Positions 52,773 through 61,831 of a DNA stretch of 64,000 nucleotides are shown here, one piece after another. Numbering within the stretch: position 1 is the stretch's first letter; each line of letters opens with the position of its first letter. A program made the translations under genes and the position numbers. The stretch comes from an uncultured Clostridia bacterium (lineage in GTDB: Bacteria; Bacillota; Clostridia; Lachnospirales; Lachnospiraceae). The notes below the pieces were generated by a model, which was not told the origin of the DNA, ran no database searches, and saw nothing but the letters and a program-made list of their open reading frames with translations. The stretch covers positions 1 to 64,000 of the forward strand of contig CANDNA010000001.1 of assembly GCA_947385955.1 (NCBI GenBank), given 5' to 3'.

Positions 52773-54080
52773 TTATTCCCTTTCCCTTAGTCTTTCCGAC
52801 AGATTTTTGCTTTCCCGGAGAATCCGGTCCATATTCCAGTACTCAAAATTCCCAAAACGTCCGTTCAGACAGATACCCTGGTCGCTGTAGTAAGCCCGGA
52901 TTTTTTCCATATTGGATTTATGATGCAGATCATACAGGACATAGGCATACTGATGCCTGGTAATCCGGAGCACCTCTCCATCCTCCGGTTTCTCCACAAA
53001 CCCGATTTCCTGTAATCCCCCAAGAATCTTCGCTTCCAGTTCTGCCTGCTCCAGCCGGTCAATCCAGTCGCCCTGCCGATAAGTCACTTCCACCATATAG
53101 GTTGCGCCGTCGCTTTGGTAATGTTCTCCCAGAAAATCCATCTTGGAAATTCTGTGGAACAGAATCTGCTTTTCCGCAATCATAAAGGCAAAATTATCCC
53201 CTGACAGATCCTTTTTGGTTTTCACAAAGGCAATCAGAATGGAATTGTATTTCAGGTCTTCCACGTATCTGCCAATCTGCTCCCCGGCGCCTTCATAAAG
53301 CCTCGTAAGCTCCTGTACCGGAATGGTGGATACCAGCAGATCCGCATCGCTCTCCCCTTCCTGAGTCCGGATAAGGAAACGATCCCCTTCCTTTCGGATA
53401 CCTTCTATTGTCTGATTCACCAGAATCTTACAGCGGTCTGCCAGCCTGTCTGCAAAACCCCTGACCACTGACTCAATCCCGCCTGTGGCAGGATAATGAA
53501 AATACAACTGGTGCACGTAACCGTCCACCGTTTCCCCTGCCGCACTCCGCATGATCTCCTCATCCGTAGGCTTGGGAATCCGGTCTACCATCTGGGTATC
53601 CATAAAAGAAGGATCGTGTTTCCAGATCTTTTCATTATAGGGACGCAGATAAAGATTGGTGATGCCTTCCCCGAAGGTGCGCAGGAAAAACTGCAGCATA
53701 TTCTCCGCTTCATACTTTTCATAAGGATTGTTCTGAAAAGCAGTCACACAATAGTTCAAATCTTCTCCTGGCAGCTTGGACAGATCATTTTCAAAAGGAT
53801 ACTGTACATATCTTCCCCTGTGGATGATCTGATTGGAACGCCGGAGCTGATTGGTTTTTGGTGTTACCTCAAGCATCAGATTCAGCATTTCCTTATCTTT
53901 GGAAAACAGGATATGGGGCCCGATATCATAGGTATAGCCTTCTGCCTGTATACTCCGGCACAGACCGCCGATAGCATCCTCTTTTTCCAGTATGGTGATC
54001 TCTTCGATTTCCATAGCTTCCTGCATAAAATAGGCCAGGCTTACCGCCGATAAGCCGCCGCCCAAAATCGTCATCTTCAT
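52773..54080 (-). CDS. FAD-dependent oxidoreductase, UDP-galactopyranose-mutase/protoporphyrinogen-oxidase type
   Basis: A 435-residue flavoprotein with an N-terminal FAD site (ILGGGLSAVSLAYFM, EKEDAIGGLCRS). A substrate region with YLRPYNEKIWKHDP follows, and the end VNGRFGNFEYWN-type block is ICLNGRFGNFEYWNMD. The layout is that of amine-oxidase-like proteins found in glycan clusters, which may flip a ring form or oxidise a nucleotide sugar. The exact reaction is not readable. It ends 3 bp before the hddA start. Confidence 0.8.
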   Translation of the reverse strand: MKMTILGGGLSAVSLAYFMQEAMEIEEITILEKEDAIGGLCRSIQAEGYTYDIGPHILFSKDKEMLNLMLEVTPKTNQLRRSNQIIHRGRYVQYPFENDLSKLPGEDLNYCVTAFQNNPYEKYEAENMLQFFLRTFGEGITNLYLRPYNEKIWKHDPSFMDTQMVDRIPKPTDEEIMRSAAGETVDGYVHQLYFHYPATGGIESVVRGFADRLADRCKILVNQTIEGIRKEGDRFLIRTQEGESDADLLVSTIPVQELTRLYEGAGEQIGRYVEDLKYNSILIAFVKTKKDLSGDNFAFMIAEKQILFHRISKMDFLGEHYQSDGATYMVEVTYRQGDWIDRLEQAELEAKILGGLQEIGFVEKPEDGEVLRITRHQYAYVLYDLHHKSNMEKIRAYYSDQGICLNGRFGNFEYWNMDRILRESKNLSERLRERE

Positions 54081-54120
54081 ATGGTTTCCCTCCTGTGCTT
54101 TGGTCCGTTCCTGTTACAGA

Positions 54121-55452
54121 TTACAGAAATCCGTCCACCAGCTCTTCCACTCTGCAGTGCAGGATTTTGTCCCCTGCAATCTCCATATCGGCCAGTTGCT
54201 GCTTTATCTGTAGGCCATACTGCTTATTGGCAATCAAATATATGGCATCCGGATAGCTCTCCGCTGCCTCCTGAGGAGACAGTACCGGCACACCGTTTAT
54301 CTTTTTTCCCTGTTTTCCAGGACTGTTATCACAAAATGCGGTAATCTCCCGGCCGAAAACAGTTTTCAGAAGAATCTGCAGATTGCTGCCGTGGCTGCCT
54401 GCCGAAAAAATAATACAGTCCCCGCCGGACTCCAGCCTGTCAAACAGGTCATGCCGTTTTTTCTCCATGTCCGCTTTCTGCTTCTCCAGTTTGTCTGCAA
54501 ATTCCTTGCCGGACTTAAGAAGCACATCCAGATAATCCAGTTCATAGGCATCAAACAGCTCTCTGCAAACAGCGCCCTGCTCGTATCCTTCTCTCATTTC
54601 TGCATAAAAACGTTTTACAAAATCCGGCCGCAGCGCTCTGTCCAGACGCTCATACGTCACAAAATAACTCCGGAACAGGGCATGGTAATAGGCCGGCAGC
54701 ACCCGCTCCCAGATCCGGCTATCCCGGGAAATCCGTTCTTTTACAAACCTGTATTCTTCACACATCACAAAGGTGCGGTTGGGATTGTTCACCGAAGCAT
54801 TGGGATTGTCCCTTCTGTAATGGTAAAAATAATCCCTTAACAGCATGATACGCCGGGCATAGCAAAAGGTCTGGAACCAGAATCCCACATCCTGAAAGGC
54901 GGCGCCTCCCGACTCATTGTGCCGTATCCCATATACTTCCAGAAAACTTTTCCGATACAGTCCTGTCCATGTATACATATCCCATCCGAAATACCGGTTA
55001 TCAGACCTGGGATCGATCACTTTTTCATAATCTTCCCCACACAGGGAAACAGCCTTTTCCGCAAATAAACGCGCCTTTCCCTCTCCCAGAAAAGACCGGT
55101 AATTTCCTTTGACCATATCCAGATCATAGCGCACCGCTGCATCATACAGCTTTTCCATCATATCTTCCGCGATATAGTCATCCGGTTCCACGATGGCCAC
55201 ATAACCGCTGGCAGCAAGGTCTATTCCCAGATTTTTGGCATATCCTGTACTGTGCGCCGTATCTTCCAGTATCCGGACCCTGGAATCCTGTCTTTCATAT
55301 TCCTGTTCGATCTCCAGTGTCCCGTCTGTGGAACCTGCGTCCACACAGAAAATTTCCAGATCGGTCAGTGTCTGATGTACCACACTGTCCAGACATTCCC
55401 GTATGTAAGGCTGTACATTTAAGCTGGGAATGACTATGGTTACTTTTGGCAT
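54121..55452 (-). CDS. Family-2 glycosyltransferase with C-terminal Rossmann-like domain
   Basis: A 443-residue protein. The GT-A domain (1-230) begins [20 protein letters not shown], with VEPDDY as the metal/nucleotide site and the acceptor block [15 protein letters not shown] helical part follows, with a Lys/Glu coiled stretch near 325-350. The C-terminus (about 352-440) is a Rossmann-like unit: [47 protein letters not shown]. This unit recurs in neighbours. The sugar and acceptor are unknown. It overlaps the acetyltransferase gene by 13 bp. Confidence 0.88.
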   Translation of the reverse strand: MPKVTIVIPSLNVQPYIRECLDSVVHQTLTDLEIFCVDAGSTDGTLEIEQEYERQDSRVRILEDTAHSTGYAKNLGIDLAASGYVAIVEPDDYIAEDMMEKLYDAAVRYDLDMVKGNYRSFLGEGKARLFAEKAVSLCGEDYEKVIDPRSDNRYFGWDMYTWTGLYRKSFLEVYGIRHNESGGAAFQDVGFWFQTFCYARRIMLLRDYFYHYRRDNPNASVNNPNRTFVMCEEYRFVKERISRDSRIWERVLPAYYHALFRSYFVTYERLDRALRPDFVKRFYAEMREGYEQGAVCRELFDAYELDYLDVLLKSGKEFADKLEKQKADMEKKRHDLFDRLESGGDCIIFSAGSHGSNLQILLKTVFGREITAFCDNSPGKQGKKINGVPVLSPQEAAESYPDAIYLIANKQYGLQIKQQLADMEIAGDKILHCRVEELVDGFL

Positions 55453-56270
55453 GTGTCCCTCCTGTAATGCTTTTCCAAAAATACATCAATATCCTTAAAA
55501 TCCTGAAAACAGGCTTCAATCTTTTGTAGTGGCCAGTCCCACCATCGGATCTCATTGAGCTGGTCAATCTGTTCCCGTGTAAACCGGTATCGGATCACCC
55601 GGGCCGGATTTCCCACTGCCACCGCATAGTCGGGAATATCCTTTGTCACCACCGAACCCGCGCCGATGACCGCACCGTTTCCGACGGATACCCCGTTTAA
55701 GATAATCACATTCCTGCCGATCCACACATCATTGCCGATCCGGCACTTTTCCGGATTGAAATCCTTCCACTCCACCCCTCTGTTTTCAATCTGAATCTGT
55801 GGAAAATGGTAAGAAGAATACATAAACTCATGGGTGGACACATAATTCATAGGATGGTTGGGCACCACACAGGAACCCGGCGCAGTGCTGCAGAACCTGC
55901 CCACGTAGGCTACTTCACGAGAAGGCCTGCTGACCGGCCCATAGGAAAAACTACTGTTTTCTTCTATCCCATACAAATATTTTTCCGGTACGATCTTTTT
56001 CATGGCTTCTGTAATTTCCGGTATCTGACTTGACACGATATAACAGCGGCCGGTTATGTCTTCTTCCGTAAGCCGGGCAACAGATTTTACCGAAGGATTG
56101 TACCGGCAGAGCTGATTGTCCACCAGTACAATATCCCGGATCCCATATCTGTGTTCCAGAAGATACTGCACCAGCATCCCCTTTTCCCCCAATGGGACAA
56201 TCCCGAATTTATGCATTCCGTCATCCAGACAATGCATGATCAGATCATTGTATTCCCTGTAAAACTCCAT
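55440..56270 (-). CDS. CatB-type O-acetyltransferase with N-terminal Rossmann-like domain
   Basis: A 276-residue protein. The C-terminal part (about 110-270) is a left-handed beta-helix with hexapeptide repeats ([35 protein letters not shown]) and the catalytic-type His in VVPNHPMNY. It probably acetylates a sugar. The N-terminal 100 residues ([31 protein letters not shown]) belong to the Rossmann-like unit shared across the operon. It lies 4 bp after the upstream glycosyltransferase stop. Confidence 0.87.
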   Translation of the reverse strand: MEFYREYNDLIMHCLDDGMHKFGIVPLGEKGMLVQYLLEHRYGIRDIVLVDNQLCRYNPSVKSVARLTEEDITGRCYIVSSQIPEITEAMKKIVPEKYLYGIEENSSFSYGPVSRPSREVAYVGRFCSTAPGSCVVPNHPMNYVSTHEFMYSSYHFPQIQIENRGVEWKDFNPEKCRIGNDVWIGRNVIILNGVSVGNGAVIGAGSVVTKDIPDYAVAVGNPARVIRYRFTREQIDQLNEIRWWDWPLQKIEACFQDFKDIDVFLEKHYRRDTCQK

Positions 56271-56274
56271 CTTC

Positions 56275-57621
56275 CTACTCTATCTCCATCGTTCTGGACA
56301 TGACCTCATAGGAGTCCAGCACATAGTCGCAGACTGCAATTCGCTCCGGCAATACTCCGCCTTCCAAAAGCTGCTTCCAGATACGGGTAGCATGCGCTTC
56401 GTTGGCAATCACAAAGAAGCAGTCCTGATATAAGTCAAGCCTTTCAGGGCTTTCCACACGCACTCCGTTTTTTTCGCTGCCCCATTTTTGCTTATCATTG
56501 TCCATAAAACATCTGACTGTGCCGCCGCCAAATCTTCTCATGGCACACAGAATATCCATACCAATCAGTCCTTCGCCGAATATGACCACTTCTTTCCCAT
56601 CCGTCATACGGACAACACTCCTGATCCGGTCCCGGCAGGCATCCAGTTCCCGTGCCAGTTCCTCCATATAATATTCCGTGGAAAGGTACAGCTTCATCAG
56701 ATCCTGATAGACATATCCGGAATGCTTTGTCAGAAATCCTTCCAGCAAGGGAACACGGAACTCTTCTCTTACCGCCTCCAGTTTTTCTCTCCACACTTCT
56801 CTGGCAGAATGCTTCAGCACATTTTTATATCTGGCAAATTTTTCATAATAAAATACATCTTCAAAGCCCTGCATGGAGAGGCTTCCCGCTTCCATATCCT
56901 GTTCGATCAGATGATATTCCTCCATCATTTTTTCGATCATATTGGCCGAATAAACAGAGGAATTTTCGTTGTCCCGCCGATAGTAATACAGCGTTTCGTC
57001 CAGATACATCACCCGCTCTGCCTTCTGGATCGTCTGGTACAGAAAGCCCTGGTCCTGAAACGCCGCCCCCTTTGTTTCATGCATAAAGATCCGGTTGCCT
57101 GTCAGAAAATCCTTTCGGTAGATTCCCTTCCACATATAGCCGTCACAGATACGGAGTCCGTGACAGATCTCCTGATTGATCACCCGGTTATAAAACGCCC
57201 TGTCCTTATGATAAAAGGTGGGAATCTTCATATAAAACCGCTCTCCCCGGATGTCCATAAACGCTTCAAAATCCGCCTTCACAAAATCCAGGCGGTGCTC
57301 TCCGGCCTTATCATACAACAGTTCAAACATATCGGCCCGGATAAAATCGTCTGTTTCCACAATGCCTATGTATTCCCCGTTTGCTTCTTCCAGTGCCTTC
57401 CTGAAACTGTATCCTGTACTGCCCCTGTCATCATCCAACAGCCGGATACGCCCATCCTCTGCCATATGCCTTTTGATGATTTCTCTGGTCCCGTCCGTGG
57501 AAAAAGCATCCACACACAGAATTTCCAGTTCCTGCAGTGTCTGTCCACGCACACTCTGCAGGCATTCCTCCATATAGGCACCTACATTTTTAGAAGGCAT
57601 TATTACGGAAACCTTAATCAT
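56275..57621 (-). CDS. Family-2 glycosyltransferase with C-terminal Rossmann-like domain
   Basis: A 448-residue paralogue of the neighbours. The start is set at [20 protein letters not shown] (57621), with AGGGAG upstream; a longer frame to 57681 lacks a clear site. GT-A landmarks are [11 protein letters not shown] and [15 protein letters not shown]. The family-specific [11 protein letters not shown] follows. The C-terminal unit is [19 protein letters not shown], then [11 protein letters not shown], then FFVIANEAH. It lies 76 bp after the previous glycosyltransferase gene. Confidence 0.87.
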   Translation of the reverse strand: MIKVSVIMPSKNVGAYMEECLQSVRGQTLQELEILCVDAFSTDGTREIIKRHMAEDGRIRLLDDDRGSTGYSFRKALEEANGEYIGIVETDDFIRADMFELLYDKAGEHRLDFVKADFEAFMDIRGERFYMKIPTFYHKDRAFYNRVINQEICHGLRICDGYMWKGIYRKDFLTGNRIFMHETKGAAFQDQGFLYQTIQKAERVMYLDETLYYYRRDNENSSVYSANMIEKMMEEYHLIEQDMEAGSLSMQGFEDVFYYEKFARYKNVLKHSAREVWREKLEAVREEFRVPLLEGFLTKHSGYVYQDLMKLYLSTEYYMEELARELDACRDRIRSVVRMTDGKEVVIFGEGLIGMDILCAMRRFGGGTVRCFMDNDKQKWGSEKNGVRVESPERLDLYQDCFFVIANEAHATRIWKQLLEGGVLPERIAVCDYVLDSYEVMSRTMEIE

Positions 57622-57697
57622 CTGACTCCCTTTCTTATCAATCGCCATCTTTCTGTCTCTGCTTTCCTGTTGTTTTATCATTCTGTCATCGCCGTTA

Positions 57698-59056
57698 TTA
57701 CATTAGCCGGTTGGTTGCAAAATGAGGATTGATCTCCGCATTAAAAATCCGGATTCTGTCTGCCGGAACCTGCAGGACTAGAAGCTGGCGTTTTAAATCA
57801 TTGTGATATTTGTCATTGGCAATGACAAAACATGCATCCGGATACCCTTTGGCCGCATCTTCCACCGACACAATGGGGATCCCGTAAAATGCCGTTCCCT
57901 GTTTGTCTTTCTGATTATCACATACGGCAGAAATTGTGGCAACCCCGTTCCTGCGCAGCAACATATGTAAATTAGTACCCTTATCCCCACAGCATACCAG
58001 CACCAGTTCTTTCTGCGCCCTGATCTCCCGTATAAAATCATGATACATTTTATCTCCGGTCAGTACTTTATTTCTCAGCCAGTCATAAAACGTCCGCGGG
58101 CTGTTCAGAAGCAAAGCAATATCCTCAATTTCTTCCCCGAATATTTCCTGAGAAATCTTTCCGTTCCTGATGCCCTCACGCAGCAGTTCCACGTAGCCTT
58201 CCATCTCTTTCCCGGTTTCCTCACTGTATGTCTTATGGCGCACAATCTTGGCAAGCTGCCCCCGGAACTGGTGATACAGTTTCAGATAATACCACTGCAT
58301 AAATGGCTCCATGACAGACTGATGAGATGCGATAAACTGCTCTATAAACCGGTATTCTTCCAGCATCATCCGGAAGCCCTTCGGATTGTAGTCCGAAGAA
58401 TTTTCATTGTCCCTTCTGTAATGATAAAAACTCTGATTCACATACATGGCCCGCTTTGCCAGCGACAATGTCTGATGAAGGAATCCGTTGTCCTGATATG
58501 CCGCACCCTTTGTCTCATTCAGCCGGATATTATGTTCCATGATATAATCCTTCCGGTAAAGACCTTTCCACATATAACCGTCCAACTCCAAAAGCTCCGG
58601 ATACTCTGCCGGATAGATCACTTTCCCATAGATATTCAGTGTGGACAGGGAATGGATATTCTCGATGGCAATTTCTTCTTCTCCATCCTCAATAAACATG
58701 GCGTAGTTGGCCTTAATATAATCCAGATCATTGGCCTTTGCCATTTCATACAGAGTTTCCATCATATCAGGAGTGATATAATCATCCGATTCCACAATCG
58801 CCAGATATTCACCCTTTGCCTGGGAAAATCCCAAATTGTCCGCATAACCGCTGCTGCCCATCGTATCATCCAAAAGCACGATACGACGGTCCTGCTGCTG
58901 CTGCTCTTTGATGATCTCTCTGGTACCGTCCGTGGAACAGGCATCCACACAGATGATCTCCAGATCAGAGAGTGTCTGGTTCCTCACACTTTCCAGACAC
59001 TTTTTCATAAAACCCGCCACATTTTTGGACGGGACAACTACAGACACCTTACACAT
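57698..59056 (-). CDS. Family-2 glycosyltransferase with C-terminal Rossmann-like domain
   Basis: A 452-residue protein starting MCKVSVVVPSKNVAGFMKKC. The start at 59056 has an AGGAAG site; its first 8 bp overlap the stop of the upstream gene. Landmarks are VESDDYITPDM, TKGAAYQDNGFLHQT and [11 protein letters not shown], close to the 56275 protein, so the two are duplicates. The C-terminal unit is LVLVCCGDKGTNLHMLLRR, then SAVCDNQKDKQGTAFYGIP, then CFVIANDKY. Confidence 0.88.
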   Translation of the reverse strand: MCKVSVVVPSKNVAGFMKKCLESVRNQTLSDLEIICVDACSTDGTREIIKEQQQQDRRIVLLDDTMGSSGYADNLGFSQAKGEYLAIVESDDYITPDMMETLYEMAKANDLDYIKANYAMFIEDGEEEIAIENIHSLSTLNIYGKVIYPAEYPELLELDGYMWKGLYRKDYIMEHNIRLNETKGAAYQDNGFLHQTLSLAKRAMYVNQSFYHYRRDNENSSDYNPKGFRMMLEEYRFIEQFIASHQSVMEPFMQWYYLKLYHQFRGQLAKIVRHKTYSEETGKEMEGYVELLREGIRNGKISQEIFGEEIEDIALLLNSPRTFYDWLRNKVLTGDKMYHDFIREIRAQKELVLVCCGDKGTNLHMLLRRNGVATISAVCDNQKDKQGTAFYGIPIVSVEDAAKGYPDACFVIANDKYHNDLKRQLLVLQVPADRIRIFNAEINPHFATNRLM

Positions 59057-60323
59057 TTTTTTCTTCTTCCTTTCGTATCTGTTCCGCCGCATCCAGTACA
59101 AAATCCTCCAGTACAAGTAGCGGCAGCCCGGTTTTCTTTTTCAGCTCCTGTGCAATCCCCTGCCCGCCCAAAGGCGTTATCAGCACTGCATCACAATCCG
59201 GAAATCTCTCCTTTGGAGAAATTACCGGCAGTCCGTAAAACTCTTTCCTGTTTCTGTCAATGCCATACAGAATCTCCACTTCTGTCCCTGCCAGTTCCCG
59301 ATACAGCACTTCTCCAAACGTTCCCAGGCCGTAGATCCCAATGCGGCTGATTCCCCCTTTTAACAGGCACCCGGCCAGAGTCCCTCTTTTCTGCTTGATC
59401 CACACCAGCCTTTCATACAGTACATGAGAGGCAAAACATCCTCCTATCCTCCGGAAAATCCGCATATTCTGCCCTGCTTCAGAAGCATGCCGATAGATAT
59501 CGACCAGCAGTTCCACCATTTCCATGTTCAGATTCCGTGCAATTCTTTCAAAATACTCGCCTTCGATCCGTTCCACCAGACGCTTTTGCAGCAATGTATA
59601 CTGATGCTCCCAGGCAAACCGCATATTGTCCCGCAGCCCCATCAGCGTCTGGTCTGCCATTTTTTCATATTTTCTGAAATTCTGATGTCCCAGCCGCAAA
59701 CAATACAGCTCTACAGGACAGACCCAGAATTGCCCGGCTGCTGCCATCGCCTGCAGAAAAAACGGAGGATCCTGATATCTCCTGTAAGGCGGAAATACAA
59801 TCCGGTGCCGGGAAAGCAGCTTCCTTTCAAAAATATAATTCTGATAATGCAGATCATCCTGATAGTCGGAAAAAGCAATTCTCACCCCTTCCGTACCGGG
59901 CCTGCACACATTCCGGTGCAATTCAAACTCCTGATACTTTCCTTCCGTCAGAATCCTGCGGAAACTGCCGCAGACGGAAACAGAATGCTTTTTACAGGCA
60001 TGGTACATGATTTCCAGGGCTTCCGGCTCCAGATAAAAGTCATCCGCATCCAGAAAGGCTACGAACTCTCCCTTTGCCAGGCGCAGCCCATAGTTTCTGG
60101 CCGCTCCTGCTCCCTGATTATCCTGGGTCAGGCAATGGATAAAGGAATAGCGGTCTGCATATTCCTGCAGGATTTTCAGGGTATTGTCTGTTGAGCCGTC
60201 ATCAATACAGATAATCTCTTTGGAAGTAATCGTCTGCCTGACGGCGCTGTCCAGGCATTCCCGTATATAAGGTTCCGTGTTATAAGCCGGAATGATTATT
60301 GTAATCTTAATGTTCTCTTCTAT
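59049..60323 (-). CDS. Family-2 glycosyltransferase, apparent non-standard start codon
   Basis: A complete GT2 frame runs from about 60323. The N-terminus [20 protein letters not shown] and the block KGEFVAFLDADDFYLEPEA are plainly GT2, and they continue in frame through the first ATG at 60008 into the rest. No ATG, GTG or TTG exists between the in-frame TGA upstream and this block. An AGGAGGG site is 8 nt before an ATA (60321-60323), and an ATT (60309-60311) would give MKITIIIPAYN. The C-terminal Rossmann-like unit is IGIYGLGTFGEVLYREL, then YGIDRNRKEFYGLPVISP. About 424 residues, like its relatives. Confidence 0.8.
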   Translation of the reverse strand: MEENIKITIIIPAYNTEPYIRECLDSAVRQTITSKEIICIDDGSTDNTLKILQEYADRYSFIHCLTQDNQGAGAARNYGLRLAKGEFVAFLDADDFYLEPEALEIMYHACKKHSVSVCGSFRRILTEGKYQEFELHRNVCRPGTEGVRIAFSDYQDDLHYQNYIFERKLLSRHRIVFPPYRRYQDPPFFLQAMAAAGQFWVCPVELYCLRLGHQNFRKYEKMADQTLMGLRDNMRFAWEHQYTLLQKRLVERIEGEYFERIARNLNMEMVELLVDIYRHASEAGQNMRIFRRIGGCFASHVLYERLVWIKQKRGTLAGCLLKGGISRIGIYGLGTFGEVLYRELAGTEVEILYGIDRNRKEFYGLPVISPKERFPDCDAVLITPLGGQGIAQELKKKTGLPLLVLEDFVLDAAEQIRKEEEKNV

Positions 60324-60350
60324 ATCTGCTCCCTCCTGTCAGGTAAATCG

Positions 60351-61148
60351 TCACAACGGCTTTGAAAGGATCACCGTATGGCAGGAATCCGGTATACGTA
60401 CATATCCCACATGCTCTCTTTGGCAAAACTCCACCACGGCTTTCCTCACCCCATCAAGACCTCCGAAATCATGTACAAAAATCACTCCTCCCGGATTCAT
60501 ACGGGGCCAGAAAAATTCCAGACCGGCCAAGATGGGCTGATACAGATCCGTATCCAGACTGACAAGTGCAAACCGCTCCTCTTCCAGTCCTTTTGCCGTT
60601 TCCGGGAAATATCCCTTTCTCACAACGATATCCGCATGACGTCCAATCTCATCCAACACCATATCCACTGTAGTATCACTGAAGTCATAGGAAGAAAATG
60701 TCCCGGAATCACTGTCTATATTGTCCCGTTCATCAAAACCTTCAAACGTATCAAACAAATAAAGCTTCCTGTCAGGCAAAAGCATATTAATCGCACGGGA
60801 AAAAGCGCCTTTGTACACCCCGCATTCGGCCACATGTCCTTCCACGCCATTACAGTAGATTTCTCTGGCAGCACAGTCCAGCGTTGCATACCGTATATCC
60901 TCATAAATTTTCTGATCCCGGTAAACATTGCCATCAAAATACATAGATGGGGAAAACACATCCACAATCTGCTCTCTGCTCACAATTTCCAGTAGTTGGC
61001 AACGAAGCTGACTGTAAACACTTTCCTGATCGCTGGACAATAAAATCACCATACCATCCAGATCTGCCTTTTTCAGTTCGGCAAGGCTGATCATATCCGG
61101 ATTATCCGCACCACCTGACAGTCCATTGTCAACAATGTATTCTTCCAT
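60351..61148 (-). CDS. TylF/MycF-type methyltransferase, downstream part after an in-frame amber codon
   Basis: From the ATG at 61148, 265 residues include a SAM-dependent TylF-like domain: HVAECGVYKGAFSRAINMLL, then LYLFDTFEGFDERD, then LVSLDTDLYQPI and GGVIFVHDFGG. It would O-methylate a sugar. The frame continues upstream through a TAG at 61182-61184 to an ATG at 61280, and the extra part completes an N-terminal Rossmann-like unit. No good ribosome site stands before 61148, so expression is uncertain. Confidence 0.75.
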   Translation of the reverse strand: MEEYIVDNGLSGGADNPDMISLAELKKADLDGMVILLSSDQESVYSQLRCQLLEIVSREQIVDVFSPSMYFDGNVYRDQKIYEDIRYATLDCAAREIYCNGVEGHVAECGVYKGAFSRAINMLLPDRKLYLFDTFEGFDERDNIDSDSGTFSSYDFSDTTVDMVLDEIGRHADIVVRKGYFPETAKGLEEERFALVSLDTDLYQPILAGLEFFWPRMNPGGVIFVHDFGGLDGVRKAVVEFCQREHVGYVRIPDSCHTVILSKPL

Positions 61149-61181
61149 AATCCCATACTGCTGATTCAGAATCTGTTTGAC

Positions 61182-61280
61182 CTACCTTCCCCGTTCTCCA
61201 AAGGGAAAAATCACAAACCGCTTCCTGCCGGACTGAATCAGTCCTTTTAAAACCCGATCCGCTTTTCTGCAATAATCCAT
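61182..61280 (-). pseudogene. 5' part of the methyltransferase gene cut by an amber stop
   Basis: MDYCRKADRVLKGLIQSGRK then RFVIFPFGERGR and TAG (61182-61184), 32 codons. After the stop, in the same frame, VKQILNQQYGIMEEYIVDNG continues the match to the acetyltransferase N-terminus ([18 protein letters not shown]). A single base change restores a 310-codon gene. A ribosome-like AAGGAAAA precedes the ATG. It starts 26 bp after the stop of the 61307 gene. Confidence 0.8.
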
Positions 61281-61306
61281 ATCACTTTTCCTTCGTAGCC
61301 ATATAT

Positions 61307-61783
61307 TTATACTTCATACACAATATCTTCCAGTGAAACAATGGGACAGTCTACTTTCTCACTCAGTTTTTCTTCTATTTCATCAAAGTAACTGATGGCA
61401 GTTACCACAATGGCATCCACAGGAGCCAGCGGTTCCTCTGCTGACACCACTTCCACTTCAGCAAACATATGGTCTGCATTCCGGTCAATCCCATACAGCA
61501 CTTCGATCCCGGTTCCCTTTAACTCATCCAGAAGCCTCTCACCTGCATAGCTCAGGCCGTAAACCGCTATCTTTTTATAATTGTTCTCTTTGAAATATCC
61601 TTCCAGGCTCCTGCCTTCCTGTTTCAGTTTCAGCCAATGGTTCAACATTTTCAGGATGGCTTCATTTTTCTTAATGACTTTATAGTCATAATCCTGCCGC
61701 TTTGCTTTCTGATAAGCCACTGCTCCCGCTCCTGCCGCTGCTCCCGCACATGCTGTCATAACTGACAATATCCCTTTTTTCAT
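61307..61783 (-). CDS. Stand-alone Rossmann-like domain protein with N-terminal hydrophobic segment
   Basis: A 158-residue protein. A short Ala/Gly-rich hydrophobic stretch lies at about 5-24 (possible anchor or signal), then a helical part. From about 68 comes the operon's shared unit: IAVYGLSYAGERLLDELKGT, VLYGIDRNADH, APVDAIVVTAISYFDEIEEKL, ending ISLED-type (IVSLEDIVYEV). It has no transferase part. It sits between a glycosyltransferase and the broken methyltransferase gene, as if a free copy of the domain. Function unknown. Confidence 0.75.
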   Translation of the reverse strand: MKKGILSVMTACAGAAAGAGAVAYQKAKRQDYDYKVIKKNEAILKMLNHWLKLKQEGRSLEGYFKENNYKKIAVYGLSYAGERLLDELKGTGIEVLYGIDRNADHMFAEVEVVSAEEPLAPVDAIVVTAISYFDEIEEKLSEKVDCPIVSLEDIVYEV

Positions 61784-61831
61784 GCTTCATTCCTCTCTTT
61801 CTTTTCTTCTTTTTTCCTGTCCTGTATCTTT

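Noticed and set aside
48486-54080. Heptose genes as evidence of a Gram-negative LPS-making host
   Set aside because: The rest of the window (CIRCE, ThiT, ClpC, lipobox and ribosome-site style) is Firmicute-like, and the GDP-linked type of pathway is known for Gram-positive surface glycans.
56488-57732. A 414-codon plus-strand open frame, and a similar one at 58040-59350
   Set aside because: Both are mirror images of the glycosyltransferase genes, rich in His and Cys, with no motif.
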